From an uncultured Collinsella sp. (GTDB taxonomy: Bacteria; Actinomycetota; Coriobacteriia; Coriobacteriales; Coriobacteriaceae), in assembly GCA_900541145.1 (NCBI GenBank), contig UQIH01000014.1:1-60714 (forward strand): a stretch of 60,714 nucleotides of DNA, given 5' to 3'. Below the pieces are notes generated by a model. It made no database searches and was not told the DNA's origin. It saw only the letters and a program-made list of their open reading frames with translations. This document shows, piece after piece, positions 18,017 to 31,200 of this stretch; the first letter of the stretch is position 1, and each line of letters starts with the position of its first letter. Position numbers and translations under genes: made by a program.

Positions 18017-19456
18017 ATGGCGAACAACCATACCGCGGGCGCTGCCGCCCGCACCTTCGCGCCCAGCGAGCTTTGCCAGCGTATGCTGGCCAAAACCAGC
18101 AAGGGCACCTGCGGTCCCTGCATCCTGTATCTTGAGGATGGGACCATTTTTTATGGACGTGCATGCGGCGCCGAGGGCACCGCGACCGGCGAAGTCTGCT
18201 TCAACACCTCGCTCGAGGGCTACTTTGAGGTCATGACCGACCCGAGTTATGCCGGCCAAATCGTAACCATGACCTATCCGCAGATCGGCAACTACGGTAT
18301 CGACGAGACCGACGTCCAGTCGGCCTTCCCCGGCGACGCCGTGCGCTCTGCGAGTGCTCCGGCCATGCGCGGCATGATCGTTCGCGACATGTGCGCCACG
18401 CCTTCTAACTGGCGCTCGGCCGTCAGCGTGCCGGAGTACCTGCGCGCACACGGCATCGTTGCTATCGAGGGTGTCGACACCCGCGCTCTGGTGCGCCATC
18501 TGCGCGACAATGGTTCCAAGATGGGCATTATCTCGACCGAGATCTTCGACGTCGACGAGCTTGCCGAGCGTCTGGCCGCAGCGCCTACGCTGGTAGGCGA
18601 GAACCTGGTCAAGACCGTGAGCTGCCCTGAGCCCCACGCCTTTGCCGCCGTCGACCTGCCTGCCACGCATGACTTTGCACTTGCGGCTGCCGCTCCTGCC
18701 CGTCACAAAGTGGTCGCCTACGACTGCGGTGTGAAGCGCGGCATTCTGGAGGGGCTGGTCCGCGCCGGCTGCGACCTTACCGTCGTGCCGTGGGATACGC
18801 CCGCGAGTGAGGTGCTCGACATGAATCCCGACGGTGTCTTTTTGTCCAATGGCCCCGGCGACCCCGACGCCGTGGTGGAGACCTACGAGCAGGTGCAGCA
18901 GCTGATCGGCAAGGTGCCGGTCTTTGGTATTTGTCTTGGTCACCAGATGATCAGCCTGGCCTGCGGCGCCCAGATGGAAAAGCTTAAGTTCGGTCACCGC
19001 GGCGGCAACCAGCCGGTCATGAACCTGGTAAGCCTTCGCGTGGAGATCACCGCGCAAAACCATGGCTTTGGCCTGCTGTTCCCCAGCTTGGGCAAGCTTG
19101 TCCCCGAGCTTTCCGGCGGCGAGACCGAGCATGCGGCCGATGGAGATCTGCGCGTCTGGGTGCGCCGCGGAATCGCGCCGGTCGTGATGAACGAGCGCTT
19201 TGGTCGCATTCGCCTGACGCATGTGAACCTCAACGATGGCACCGCCGAGGGCATCCAGCTGCTCGACGCCCCGTGCTTCTCGGTCCAGTACCACCCCGAG
19301 GCCTCGCCTGGCCCCACCGATGCCCACTATCTCTTTACCGCCTTTACGCGACTCATGGACGGCGAGGAGAACTACCTGGACATCGACACCGCGAAGGACC
19401 GCCTTGCCGGCTGGAACTTTGCTGAGTCCGAGACCGCTGAGACCGAGGAGAACTAA
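18017..19456 (+). CDS. carA: Carbamoyl-phosphate synthase small (glutaminase) subunit
   Basis: A 479-aa subunit that hydrolyses glutamine and channels ammonia to CarB. The nucleophile elbow FGICLGHQ and the histidine-glutamate end YHPEASPGP are present. It is about 100 residues longer than usual. There is an N-terminal extension of about 35 residues, and about 45 extra residues between NHGFGL and LTHVNLNDGT, where the family normally has a short loop. The start follows AAGGAG. CarB begins one base after the stop, so the two are translated together. Regulation by a PyrR leader is likely. Confidence 0.96.
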   Translation: MANNHTAGAAARTFAPSELCQRMLAKTSKGTCGPCILYLEDGTIFYGRACGAEGTATGEVCFNTSLEGYFEVMTDPSYAGQIVTMTYPQIGNYGIDETDVQSAFPGDAVRSASAPAMRGMIVRDMCATPSNWRSAVSVPEYLRAHGIVAIEGVDTRALVRHLRDNGSKMGIISTEIFDVDELAERLAAAPTLVGENLVKTVSCPEPHAFAAVDLPATHDFALAAAAPARHKVVAYDCGVKRGILEGLVRAGCDLTVVPWDTPASEVLDMNPDGVFLSNGPGDPDAVVETYEQVQQLIGKVPVFGICLGHQMISLACGAQMEKLKFGHRGGNQPVMNLVSLRVEITAQNHGFGLLFPSLGKLVPELSGGETEHAADGDLRVWVRRGIAPVVMNERFGRIRLTHVNLNDGTAEGIQLLDAPCFSVQYHPEASPGPTDAHYLFTAFTRLMDGEENYLDIDTAKDRLAGWNFAESETAETEEN

Positions 19457-19457
19457 C

Positions 19458-22772
<3,315 letters not shown>

Positions 22773-22783
22773 TGTGACCTGGT

Positions 22784-22871
22784 CGGCCGGGGCGGCAGCC
22801 GGACACTTTCTCTCGGAAACTGGGCTTCGCGAAGTTTTCCGAGAGAAAGGTCCGCCTCCCGCCCCGGCCTG
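22784..22871. repeat. Large hairpin after carB
   Basis: GGCCGGGGCGG with its complement, then CTTTCTCTCGGAAA with TTTTCCGAGAGAAAG, around the loop GGCTTCGCGAAG. It is an extended stem of about 36 bp with small bulges. The inner part resembles 24852-24895, which has the same CGCGAAG loop. Confidence 0.8.
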
Positions 22872-22942
22872 CGGTGACTTGGCTTCACCGCGTGCTGCCG
22901 AAGGGGCTTTGCGCGATGACTAGGGCTGAATAGAAAATGAGT

Positions 22943-22984
22943 GTGGGCTCTGTCGTTCATTCGAACGACAGAGCCCACGTTTTG
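22943..22984 (+). terminator. Terminator 1 downstream of carAB
   Basis: A perfect stem of at least 16 bp (GTGGGCTCTGTCGTTC with its complement) with loop ATTC, followed by TTTT. Confidence 0.8.
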
Positions 22985-22990
22985 TATGGG

Positions 22991-23027
22991 GTCTCTTGGC
23001 GAATTTTCATCCGCCAAGAGACTTTTT
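22991..23027 (+). terminator. Terminator 2 downstream of carAB
   Basis: GTCTCTTGGCG pairs with CGCCAAGAGAC and is followed by five T. No gene lies between it and the first terminator. Confidence 0.8.
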
Positions 23028-23048
23028 GCTATGGGGGAGACATGTCCC

Positions 23049-23252
23049 TGGACAGTTAGTTCAGATACGTATTTTTTTAAAGGCTGACGAAGGTCGATTT
23101 GGGGTCAAATGAGCCGTTTTTGGCCTTCTGGGCCGACAGAGGCGCTCGCTCAAGGGCGAGAATAGCCCATTATTGGGTCCAAAGTGGCTCCAAACCAATC
23201 CATTAATGCCAATTGGCACGGCCAAATAATACGTATCTGAACTAACTGTCCA
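23049..23252. mobile_element. 204-bp terminal-inverted-repeat element, copy 1
   Basis: It begins TGGACAGTTAGTTCAG and ends with the exact 24-bp inverted complement. The interior (156 bp) has no gene and little similarity to the other two copies (50806-51009, 52334-52536). No clear target duplication is seen. It looks like a MITE-type element, but the constant length with a variable interior is unusual. Confidence 0.8.
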
Positions 23253-23267
23253 CCACCGGTAGCGCGC

Positions 23268-24750
23268 AGAGATGTGGTGTAAGAGGCGGGGCATGCCCCG
23301 CCTCTTCTCTTTCTTGAAAGGGAGGGGACACCGCCTAGAATTCGTCGTTGGAGTAATGAAGGTGACGAATGGAAGGAAAGGCGATGCCCCAAGAAGAGAG
23401 TGTACTGCGCCTCGGCCGCGACGAGGCCCTCGAGGCGGCGAGGCTTTGGCAGGAGTGCGGCGACGCGCGCGAGTTCGCGTGCAGGATGCTGGGCAGCGTG
23501 ATGAACGCGCTGATGGACTCCGAGGCCCAGCAGATGTGCGGCGCGAGCCGCAACGAGCGCAGCGACGGCAGGGAGAACAGCCGCAACGGCTACCGCCCCA
23601 GGTCGCTCAAGACCGCCGTGGGCGACGTGGAGCTCGAGATACCCAAGCTCAGGCACGGCACCTACTACCCCGAGGGCATGCTCGCGCGATGGTCGCGCGT
23701 CGACACCTCGGTGGCCGCCATCGTGCAGGAGATGTACGTGTGCGGCGTGTCCACCCGCAAGGTCGAGCGCGTGGCGTCCAAGCTGGGCATATCCTCGCTG
23801 TCGAGCTCGGAGGTCTCGAGCCTCTGCTCCGACCTCGACGCCGAGGTGGCGGAGTTCCGCCGCCGCGACCTTTCGGGCACGCCGTGCCGCTACCTGTGGC
23901 TCGACGCCACCTACATGAGCTGCAGGGTCGGCTCGTCGGTCGTCTCGCAGGGCGTCGTGACCGCGATCGGGCTGGGCGCCGACGGGCGCAAGCACTTCCC
24001 GGGCTGCGACGTGGTCGACACCGAGAGCGAGGACTCCTGGGCGGCATTCCTCGGCGGGCTGCGCGAGCGCGGGCTGGCCGGCGTGCGCCTCGTGGTCTCC
24101 GACAGCCACGCCGGGCTCGTGGCCGCCGTCTCGCGGCTGTTCCAGGCTGCGCCTGGCAGCGCTGCGTGACGCACCTGCAGCGCAACCTCCAGAGCGCCTG
24201 CTCGGGCAGGCCCGAGGACTCCAAGGCGGCCGTCAGGGAGCTCGTGCACGCCGCGGTCTACCAGGACGACCCCGACCTCGCGCGCTGCGTGTGGGCCGAG
24301 GCGGCGCCCTGGGTGGCGTCGGTGTCCGCCAGGGCCGGCGAGGTCTTCGAGCGGGCCGAGGACTCCGCGCTGGCGTTCACGGCCTTCCCCAGGGCGCACT
24401 GGGCCAAGCTCCGCACCAACAACGTCCAGGAGCGCGCCAACCGCGAGATCAAGCGCCGCTACAGGGTCGTGCAGTCCTTCCCCTCGAGGGAGTCGATGCT
24501 GCGCCTGACGTGCGCGAGCCTCATGGAGACCGAGGGGCAGTGGTCCCAGCAGCGCGTGTTCTCCGAGGCCTCGGCCGCCGGGGGCTTCGCCGAGCCCGCG
24601 GGCAGGCCGGCCCCGACGGAGGGGAGGCGCCGCGCGCTCGGGCGGCGCGCCAGGGAGATAGTGGACGAGATAGTCGAGAGGCACGGCCTCAAGAAGGAGT
24701 AACATCGGGACTTGCAGCGACGGACCTCGGGACGCTCTTACACCACGTCT
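23268..24750 (+). mobile_element. IS256-family insertion sequence with frameshifted transposase
   Basis: The ends carry inverted repeats AGATGTGGTGTAAGAG (23270-23285) and the complement of AGACGTGGTGTAAGAG (24735-24750). GCGCGC abuts both sides (23262-23267 and 24751-24756) and could be part of a target duplication. The GC content is visibly above that of the neighbours, which suggests import. The outer boundaries are approximate. Confidence 0.75.
23384..24702 (+). pseudogene. IS256-family (mutator-type) transposase, one-base frameshift
   Basis: Two frames together cover a full transposase of about 439 aa. Frame 1 (to the TGA at 24167-24169) carries LWLDATYM (first Asp) and VSDSHAGL (second Asp). 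Frame 2 resumes with CAWQRCVTHLQRN and carries NNVQERANREIKRR (catalytic Glu). Reading ...LFQG-CAWQRCVTH requires one more G near 24148, so one base is missing. No slippery heptamer is obvious, so a mutation or an assembly error is likelier than programmed frameshifting. GGAAGGAAAGG precedes the ATG at 23384. Confidence 0.85.
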
Positions 24751-24807
24751 GCGCGCGCGACCCCACCACCCTCCGTCAACCTTCCATTCCAACCAAAAAC
24801 AGCCAAA

Positions 24808-24843
24808 GTACGTCATGGTAATTCCCGGTGGGTCGCGGGGTGG
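24808..24843 (+). repeat. Direct repeat GTACGTCATGG..., copy 1
   Basis: About 35 bp (GTACGTCATGGtAATtCCCGG onward to CGGGGTG) found again at 31713-31747 with four or five differences. The two copies bracket the GH31 gene. Confidence 0.8.
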
Positions 24844-24894
24844 CGGATACGACTTTCCCTCAGGATAATTCGCGAAGCCCGTTTTCCGAGGAAA

Positions 24895-24914
24895 GGTATT
24901 GGTTATGTAATACC
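24895..24914. promoter_or_regulatory. Candidate operator upstream of the GH31 gene
   Basis: GGTATT-N8-AATACC, with overlapping TGGT and ACCA half-sites. The form is compatible with a GntR-type regulator. No such regulator is in the window. Confidence 0.3.
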
Positions 24915-25082
24915 AGTTAAACAAGTAAAACTATGCTTAAGTGGTATCTGGCTGGAGAATCAATTGGTATGGTTGGTTAGACCCACTTCGCCATCTACGT
25001 TCATTTTTATACCGCTGGGAGAATTCCAAACTTAATTTGCGCAACTGCTCATGTATGCTGATTCAACCTTATAGGTGGCTAT

Positions 25083-25096
25083 CTGGTTACTACCAG
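25083..25096. promoter_or_regulatory. Second candidate operator upstream of the GH31 gene
   Basis: CTGGT-TACT-ACCAG, a perfect palindrome 127 bp before the gene start. It shares the TGGT...ACCA form of 24895-24914. Confidence 0.3.
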
Positions 25097-25223
25097 TTGA
25101 CCCCTTGGTAACGGGTGGGCCAATTGTACGGAATGTACCGAACACCCCCCCCGTTGATGCGTTCGCCCATGCTGCGGGGCGCGCGTCCGCGACACTTCCG
25201 CATGTCGGAGGGAAGGAGTCCAG

Positions 25224-28200
25224 GTGCGTAGGAATTCCATTTTTACGAAACGGTGGGTGAAGGGAAGCGCGGTCCTCGTCGCAACAGCGGCGACTCTCGT
25301 GTTCGCTAGCCCCCAGCAGGCGATTGCCACGCCGCTTAAGGGCGTCGACTCGGCGACCGTGTCTCAGTCCGCCTCGAACGTCGTCGACATCGATTTCGCC
25401 GACGGCATCAAGGGCCGTATCACATTTCTAGAGGACGGCATTTTCCGTTACAATGTCGACCCCAAAGGCGAGTTCTCTGAGTATGCCACGCCGCGTAGCA
25501 AGTCCCACACGGCTAAGATTCAGGCCCAGCCCGACACCTCGGATACCTACAGCAAGCCGAGCGCGACGGTTGTCGACAAGGGTGACACTATCGAGATCAC
25601 CGGTGGAAAGGCGACCGTGATTCTGGACAAGGCGACTGGCAAGATGAGCATCAAGTCGGGCGACCGTGTCGTGGTCTCCGAGTCCGCGTCCCTCGACCTT
25701 GATAAGAAGGGCACCGTCCAGACGCTCGCCAAGGCGAAGTCCGAGAACTTCTTTGGCGGCGGTACTCAGAACGGCCGCTTCCTGCACACCAACCAGACCA
25801 TCGCCATCTCCAACACCAACAACTGGACCGATGGCGGCGTTGCTTCGCCCAACCCGTTCTATTGGACGAGTGACGGCTACGGCGTGCTCCGAAACACGTT
25901 CGCAGAAGGTTCCTACGACTTCGGTTCTACGGATGCATCGACGGTCACGACTTCGCACAGCGAGAATGAGTTCGATGCCTACTACTTCGTGGCGACCAAC
26001 GATGGCGCCTCGAACGTGGCAACCGAGATGCTGCAGGACTACTACAAGGTAACCGGTAATCCGGTGCTGCTGCCCGAATACGGTTTCTACCTGGGTCATC
26101 TGAATGCCTATAACCGTGATGGCTGGTCAACGACTTCGGGTCAGAAGAAGTGGGAGACCAAGGGCAGCAAGTCCTCGAGCGAGAAGGGCGACGTTAAGTA
26201 CGAGTCTGGCATGGCGACGGGCTACAAGCTCGACGGCACGCTTGCGTCCGAGACGCTCAACGGTGAAGGTCCTACGGTCGATACCGAGAACATGAAGGCG
26301 ACCGATTTCGACCGCCAGTTCTCTGCCCGGCAGGTTATCGATGACTACGAGGACAACGACATGCCGCTCGGCTGGTTCCTGCCGAACGACGGCTACGGTG
26401 CCGGCTATGGCCAGAACGGTTACTACAAGACCGGCGGCGTCAACTCCGACGGAACGAGTTCTGCCGAGCGCCTCAACGCCGTGCGCGCCAACGTCGACAA
26501 CCTTAAGAAGTTCACCGAGTACGCTAACTCCAAGGGCGTGAGCACGGGCCTGTGGACCCAGTCCAACCTTGAGCCCGATAGCAACTCCGAGACTCCGTGG
26601 CACCTGCTTCGCGACTTCGACGCCGAGGTCAAGACGGGAGGCATCACTACCCTCAAGACCGACGTCGCCTGGGTTGGCTCTGGCTACTCTTTTGGTCTTA
26701 ACGGCATCAAGACGGCTTATGACACGGTGACGACCGGCGCCAACAAGCGCCCCAACATCATTACGCTCGATGGTTGGGCCGGCACGCAGCGCTTTGGCGG
26801 CATCTGGACCGGCGACCAGTACGGCGGCAACTGGGAGTACATCCGCTTCCATATCCCCACGTATATCGGTCAGAGTCTTTCGGGCAACCCCAACATCGGC
26901 TCCGACATGGACGGCATCTTTGGCGGCGACCCCATCATCTCGGCACGCGACTACCAGTGGAAGACGTTCACGCCCTCTATGCTCGACATGGACGGTTGGG
27001 GCACCTACCGCAAGTCGCCCATGACGCACGGCGATCCCTACACGGGCATCTCGCGCTTCTACCTCAAGCTCAAAGCGCAGCTCATGCCCTATATCTACAC
27101 GAGTGCGGCTTCGGCGGCCAACATCGATACGGGTAACGGCGATACCGGCCTGCCCATGATCCGCGCCATGCTGCTCTCCGACAACTCCGAGTACGCCGCG
27201 AGCACTTCGACGCAGTACCAGTATATGTTCGGTGAGAATTTCCTGGTTGCGCCGGTGTATCAGGATACCCAGGCAGATGACAAGGGCAATGACGTTCGCA
27301 ACGGCATCTACCTTCCCAACTACGGCACCGATGATAATCCCACCATCTGGATCGACTACTTCTCGGGTAAGCAGTACCGCGGCGGCCAGGTCCTCAACAA
27401 CTACGATGCTCCGCTCTGGAAGCTGCCGCTCTTTGTAAAGGCCAATTCCATCGTGCCGATGTATGCCGAGAACAACAACCCCGAGGCTGTGACCGAGACC
27501 AACACCAAGGGCACTGACCGCAGCCAGCGTATCGTCGAGTTCTTCGCCACCGAGGGTGAGGGCAGCTTCACGCAGTACGAGGACGACGGCTCCTCCATCG
27601 AGAACAAAACGACTGAGGACAATGCCTACGGCACGATCGACAATATCTCTTACGGTGACCATGTGAGTACCGTCTTTAGCTCCAAGGCCACGGGCGGCAC
27701 CGCAACCTTTACCGCTGCGGCGTCCCAGGGCAGCTATAGTGGTTACGATTCCAACCGTACCACGACCTTTGTGGCCAACGTGTCCGCCAAGCCTGCGAGC
27801 GTCATCGCCAAGAATGGCGGCACTGCGCTCAACGTGACCGAGGTCGACTCACAGGAGGCTTTCGACGCCGCGACCCCCGAGGCTGGCCAAGCGGTCTACT
27901 TCTACAACGAAAGCCCCAACCTCAACCACTACGGCAGCGATGCGGACAGCACCGAGGCCGAGAAGGGCGAGAGCTTCAACGACACTAAGATCACCACGAA
28001 CCCCAAGGTCTACGTCAAGTTTGCGAAGACCGATGTCGCTGCAGCGGAGCAGACGCTCGAGCTGGGCGGTTTCGTGAACGCCGACGCCACGCTCGCGGCC
28101 GACCGCCTCAACGAGAACCTCTCCGCACCAGCGAACCTTGCTGCCCCCGAGGACGCCACGACTCCCACGAGCATTAAGCTCACCTGGGGAAAGGTCGATG

Positions 28201-31200
28201 GTGCTACCTCCTACGACCTTAAGGTCGATGGCACCGTGTTCGCCGTGGGCGATGCAGCGGAATTCACGCATACCGATCTTGCCTACAATAGCAAGCACAC
28301 CTACCAGATCCGTTCGCGCAACGCCGAGGGCTACTCCCGTTGGAGCGATGTGCTCGCGGCGAACTCCGCCCTCGACCCATGGCGGAACGTGCCCGAGGCC
28401 GAGAAGATCACCTGGGAGGGCTCGATCTACGGCAGCCATAAGGCCGATCTCGCCTTCGACCATGAGTTCCAGACGAGCGACGGCGGCTTCCACTCCGGCG
28501 GCAACGACCTGGGCAAGGCGCTCACCGTCGACTACGGCCGCGCCTACAAGCTCGACAAGCTCGAGTACTATCCGCGTACCGACGCCGGCAACGGCACTGT
28601 GACCAAGATGCGCATCGAGACGAGTCTCGACGGTGTCCATTGGACGAGCCAGGAGGTCGATTGGGAGCGCTCCGCCGCCTGCAAAACGGTGACGTTCGAC
28701 GGCGCCGTGGCCGCACGCTACGTGCGTATGACGCCGCTCGCTTCGGTTGGTAACTTCTTCTCCGCGTCCGAGATCGCCATCTACAAGGCCGATGGTACGG
28801 ACGGCTTTGCTGTGGGTTCCAACCTCAACAAGGCAACGATCTCCGATGGCGACTTTTCCAACATGAAGAATTATCTGGGTCTCGAGAACCGCGAGCCCGA
28901 TACCTCGACGTTCGACTCGCAGATTCGCGACCACTTTGCCGATCTCAACGGCAACGGGGTCTATGATGTCTACGACTACTCGTTTACCATGGCGGGGCTT
29001 GATGGCGGCACCAAGCAGAAAGGCAAGGTCGCCGGCAAGCTCGCGGTGATTCCGAGCAAGACCGAGGTCGATGCCGGCGATGAGATCACCGTCGATGTCT
29101 ATGCGGCCGACGCCAAGAACGTCAACGCCCTGGGCGCGCTCGTCAACTTTAAGAGTGACCAGTTTGAGTTTGTGTCCGAGAGCATCTCGCAGGATGGTTC
29201 GACCGCCGGCATGGAGAACCTGTCGCGCGAGAAGGTCCAGTTCGCGGACGGCACACAGACCATCAACCTCGCCTTTGCCAACCGCGGCGACGGCAAGCTC
29301 TACAACGGCACTGGCGCGGTGGCGAGCTTCAAACTCAAGGCCAAGACGGCCGGCAAGGTTGAACTGCCCTCGACGTCTTGGCTCATCGGTCCGGCGTGCG
29401 ATGCGCTCGAGTTTACGAGTGACGGTACCGTGACGATGCCGGACGTTCCGCAGCCCACGGTTGCCGAGTACGGTCAGGATGCCTTCAACATCACGATGAC
29501 CAACGACGAGCTCACGACCGACGACGGTTCCAACGTCGAGAAGCTTATTCAGCAGAAGAGCTATAACGCGCTGTTCGATAACGATGAGGGCGACAACGGC
29601 TTTGAGTTCCTGTGGAACTGGAGCGGCAACTGGGACAGCGAGGGCAAGCTTCCGAGTTACGTGAAGCTTCCCACCACGATGACATTTGCCTTTAAGACAC
29701 CATCGAAGCTCGATGCCGTTGAGGTCGTCAACCGCGACGGCGGTAACGGCACCGTGCAGAAGATCAAGGCCGTCGTGACGTTCGAGGATGGCTCGACCCA
29801 GGAGTTCGCGGGTGGGGAGTACGATTCCTTCCAGGCTCGCTACGCCTTTGGCCTCTCTGCCGAGAACAAGGGCAAGAAGGCGACTAAGGTCGAGATCACG
29901 CCGCTTGAGGCATCGGGTGACCAGATGCTCACACTGCGCGAGATCAACTTCAACTACACGCAGGGTGTCGAGGCCATCGAGGGTATCGAGCTGGGCAAGA
30001 ACCAGACCGAGTTCTTTGAGGGCGACGTTACGCTCGTCGACGCTAAGGCCACGCCCGAGAGCGCCGGCTACCCCTATGTGACGGTCGAGAGCTCCGACTC
30101 CTCTGTGGTGAGCGTCTCCGCTGTTCAGGCCGGCGATAGCGTGAACTACTACTTGCGTGCCAACAAGGCCGGCAAGGCAACGATCACGGTGGCGTCAGTG
30201 CTCGACCCCTCCAAGACCGCATCCTATGAGGTCGAGGTCAAGGCTGGTGTCGACACCTCTGCGCTCATGGCGGCGCTTTCCAAGGCCGCGGGCTACAGCG
30301 AGTCCGTCTACACCAAGGATTCTTATGCAGCTCTCACCGCTGCGGTCGAGGCGGCTCAGAAGCTTCTCGACGGCGGCCAGGGCAGCTATAGCAAGAAGGA
30401 TGTCGCAGACGCTACGACCAAGATCGAAAAGGCAATCGACGGCCTCAAGATGCGCCCCGTTGATGAGAAGAAGCTCATCAACACGCCCGAGAACCGCGAG
30501 AACGTCAAGGTGACCGGCTTCTCGAGCGAGGCCGACTATGAGGGCAGCAACGCCGTCAACGCTCTTGACGGCGATGAGCAGACGCTCTGGCACAGCGACT
30601 ATGCTTATAAGACCGGTATGCCCCAGCACCTGACCGTCGACCTGGGCCGCGACTACGATCTCACCGACGTCACGTTCCTGCCGCGCCAGGACGGCGGCAC
30701 GAACGGCGATATCTTTGAGGCCGAGGTGCTGGTCTCCGACACCGCCGACGGTTATGAGATGGGCACCGCCGCGTCGATGGGTACGTTTACCTTCGACAAC
30801 GACGGCCGCGTGCTCACCGACCGTGGCGACTGGAAGCAGATGAGCTTTGGTGTCGCGCGCGGTCGCTACGTGACCGTCAAGGTGCTCCACGCCGGCGGTG
30901 GCAGCGTTGACGCCTACTGCAGCATGGCGGAACTCAAGTTCTACGGTGCGGCCGTTCCCGATCCGGTGGCGAAGGACGACCTCACTGCCGCGATTGAAAA
31001 GGTTGATGCCGAGGTTGCAGCCGGCGACCTTAAGGCCAGTGACTACACCGAGGCTTCCTGGACCGCGTTCCAGAACGCCTTGGCGAGCGCCCGCGCCATC
31101 CTGAGCGACGAGAACGCCACGCAGGACGAGGTCGACCAGGCACTCAAGGCGCTCGAGGATGCCCGTGACGCGCTCGAGAAGACCCCGGTGACCCCAGTTG

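Larger units (their letters stand above)
24751..25223. other. AT-rich intergenic region before the GH31 gene
   Basis: About 470 bp without a credible gene and clearly more AT-rich than its surroundings from 24890 to 25140. It contains a repeat shared with 31713-31747, a hairpin with a CGCGAAG loop (24852-24895), and several TGGTA/TACCA words that may be operator half-sites. Confidence 0.5.

Noticed and set aside
23049..23252. Target-site duplication flanking the 204-bp elements
   Set aside because: Flanks of all three copies were compared; only one or two bases match, which is not significant.
23272..24702. 476-aa frame read as one protein
   Set aside because: Its first 290 residues are an out-of-frame reading of the transposase; only the C-terminal part is real.
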